Shown here: piece by piece, positions 63,244 to 64,000 of the stretch | Layout: every line of letters starts with the position of its first letter | Position numbering within the stretch: position 1 is the first letter of the stretch | Source: Streptomyces chattanoogensis | Lineage (GTDB): Bacteria > Actinomycetota > Actinomycetes > Streptomycetales > Streptomycetaceae | Length of the DNA stretch: 64,000 bases | NCBI RefSeq assembly: GCF_001294335.1 | Contig: NZ_LGKG01000157.1 | Span: 1 to 64,000, forward strand | Direction of reading: 5' to 3' | The notes under the pieces: generated by a model | Seen by the model: only the letters and a program-made list of their open reading frames with translations | What the model was told of the DNA's origin: nothing | Database searches by the model: none | Position numbers and translations under genes: made by a program

Positions 63244-63645
63244 GTGTCAGTCGAGTTGAACCACACCATCATTTCCGCCCGGGACAACCGGGCTTCCGCC
63301 GAATTCCTGGCGCATATCCTCGGTTTGCAGGTCGGAACGGAATGGGGACCCTTCATTCCGGTCGACACCGGCAACGGCGTCACGCTGGACTTCGCCACCG
63401 TGGAACCTGAGTCGATCACCATGCAGCACTATGCCTTCCTCGTCTCCGAGGAAGAGTTCGACGCGTCGTTCGCCCGCATCAAGGAAGCCGGGCTCACCTA
63501 TTGGGCCGATCCCCGGCAACAGCATCCCGGTGAGATCAATTACCACCACGGCGGTCGGGGCGTGTACTTCCTGGATCCCGCCGGTCACGCCATGGAGATC
63601 ATCACCCAGCCGTACGGCAATTCCGTGACGTCCGCGCAGACGTGA
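63244..63645 (+). CDS. VOC-superfamily protein (glyoxalase/dioxygenase-like)
   Basis: The GTG at 63244 follows GGAGG. The protein has 133 aa. Two VOC beta-alpha-beta-beta-beta modules contain ELNHTIISARDN (metal His) and MQHYAFLVSEEEF (His), plus RGVYFLDPAGHAMEIIT (Glu). Substrate not predictable. Confidence 0.88.
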   Translation: MSVELNHTIISARDNRASAEFLAHILGLQVGTEWGPFIPVDTGNGVTLDFATVEPESITMQHYAFLVSEEEFDASFARIKEAGLTYWADPRQQHPGEINYHHGGRGVYFLDPAGHAMEIITQPYGNSVTSAQT

Positions 63646-63652
63646 CGGAAGC

Positions 63653-63683
63653 GGGGAGCGGGCCGCTTGGGCGCCCGCTCCCC
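63653..63683. terminator. Hairpin terminator between convergent genes
   Basis: GGGGAGCGGG and CCCGCTCCCC form a 10-bp stem with an 11-base loop, between the VOC gene and the SapA-like gene. Confidence 0.7.
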
Positions 63684-63696
63684 GGCAGGCACTCAC

Positions 63697-64000
63697 TCAG
63701 TGATGGGTCACCACTCCCGGCGCCAGCCGGCCGCAGTTCGACCCGGAGACGCTGACGCTGACGGACTCGATCGTGCCGCCCCAGTCGACACACCGACCCT
63801 TCGCCGGCAGATACACCGGACCGGCGTAGGAGGTGTACAGGCCGCTGTCGAACACGGTGTCGGACGTGCCGTCGCTCGGTGCGAGATAGGTGTACATATA
63901 GACGGGCTTACCGGGACTGTTCCGCACCGTGACGACACAGTTCTTCCCGGTCTTCGCGCTGTACGTCAGGTACGCGGTCCCCTTTCCGGTGACCGGTACG
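63697..64000 (-). CDS. SapA-like secreted protein, C-terminal part (gene runs off the right edge)
   Basis: The frame is open to the window edge. It reads GTAYLTYSAKTGKNCVVTVR, then YMYTYLAPSDGTSDTVFDSGLYTSYAGPVYLPAKGRCVDWGGTIESVSVSV and ends CGRLAPGVV. Paired cysteines and the YAGPVYLxAxGxCxDWGG segment match spore-associated protein A of Streptomyces, a small extracellular protein of aerial hyphae and spores. The signal peptide is outside the window. Confidence 0.75.
   Translation of the reverse strand, partial: VPVTGKGTAYLTYSAKTGKNCVVTVRNSPGKPVYMYTYLAPSDGTSDTVFDSGLYTSYAGPVYLPAKGRCVDWGGTIESVSVSVSGSNCGRLAPGVVTHH

Overview
The window is high-GC actinobacterial DNA, almost certainly from a Streptomyces. 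The evidence is strong third-position GC bias, GTG starts, ATGA/GTGA stop-start overlaps, and genes such as rbpA, the lnt-ppm1-fxsA cluster, a ku/ligD-polymerase pair, a SapA-like spore protein and DasR-like operators. No tRNA, rRNA or CRISPR array was seen.

About 1-21650 is accessory DNA. Two copies of the same block, made of a tyrosine-integrase 3' end, a terminator and the 3' end of an aldehyde dehydrogenase gene, lie in direct orientation at 501-3320 and 21213-21651. This is the layout expected when related integrative elements insert one after another at the 3' end of that dehydrogenase gene (21582-23105). The left copy is split by a 2.4 kb composite-transposon-like insertion (872-3253, flanked by TTA). 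It carries a small peptide gene overlapping an MvdD/TgnB-like ATP-grasp ligase gene, a candidate RiPP (graspetide-like) cassette between two damaged copies of an IS5-family element. The island proper (about 3321-21581) encodes a secreted protein, an SGNH-lipoprotein/OafA acyltransferase pair, an AfsQ1/Q2-like two-component system bracketed by two GerMN-like lipoproteins, two paralogous PadR operons (one with VanZ-RDD and HAAS membrane proteins, one with a frameshifted ABC transporter), a PAS-GAF-SpoIIE-HATPase phosphatase, an aldo-keto reductase, and several decayed genes.

From 21.6 to 33 kb come aldehyde dehydrogenase with its cupin and GAF regulator, a DUF6230/DUF6114 pair divergent from a TetR gene, a GH18 chitinase with DasR-like operators, and an acyl-CoA dehydrogenase / DUF7064-like / phosphotransferase set. 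From 33.4 to 47 kb the content is core-like: Lrp regulator and amidohydrolase; lnt-ppm1-fxsA converging on rbpA; MFS, GDPD and YczE genes; a MocR regulator; an FtsK-like ATPase with a small membrane protein; YchJ and S4-domain proteins.

The region 47.5-53.7 kb holds ku and the ligD polymerase gene (divergent NHEJ pair), a murJ-like flippase, an eleven-unit 17-bp degenerate tandem array, a secreted endonuclease I, a cold-shock gene and small proteins. The last part (53.7-63.1 kb) is a probable N-glycan utilisation locus: GH38 alpha-mannosidase, a decayed GH85 endo-N-acetylglucosaminidase, a GH5_18-like beta-mannosidase, a complete CUT1 ABC importer without its own ATPase, and a divergent LacI regulator with two near-identical 16-bp operators. 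A VOC-domain gene and the 3' part of a SapA-like gene end the window.
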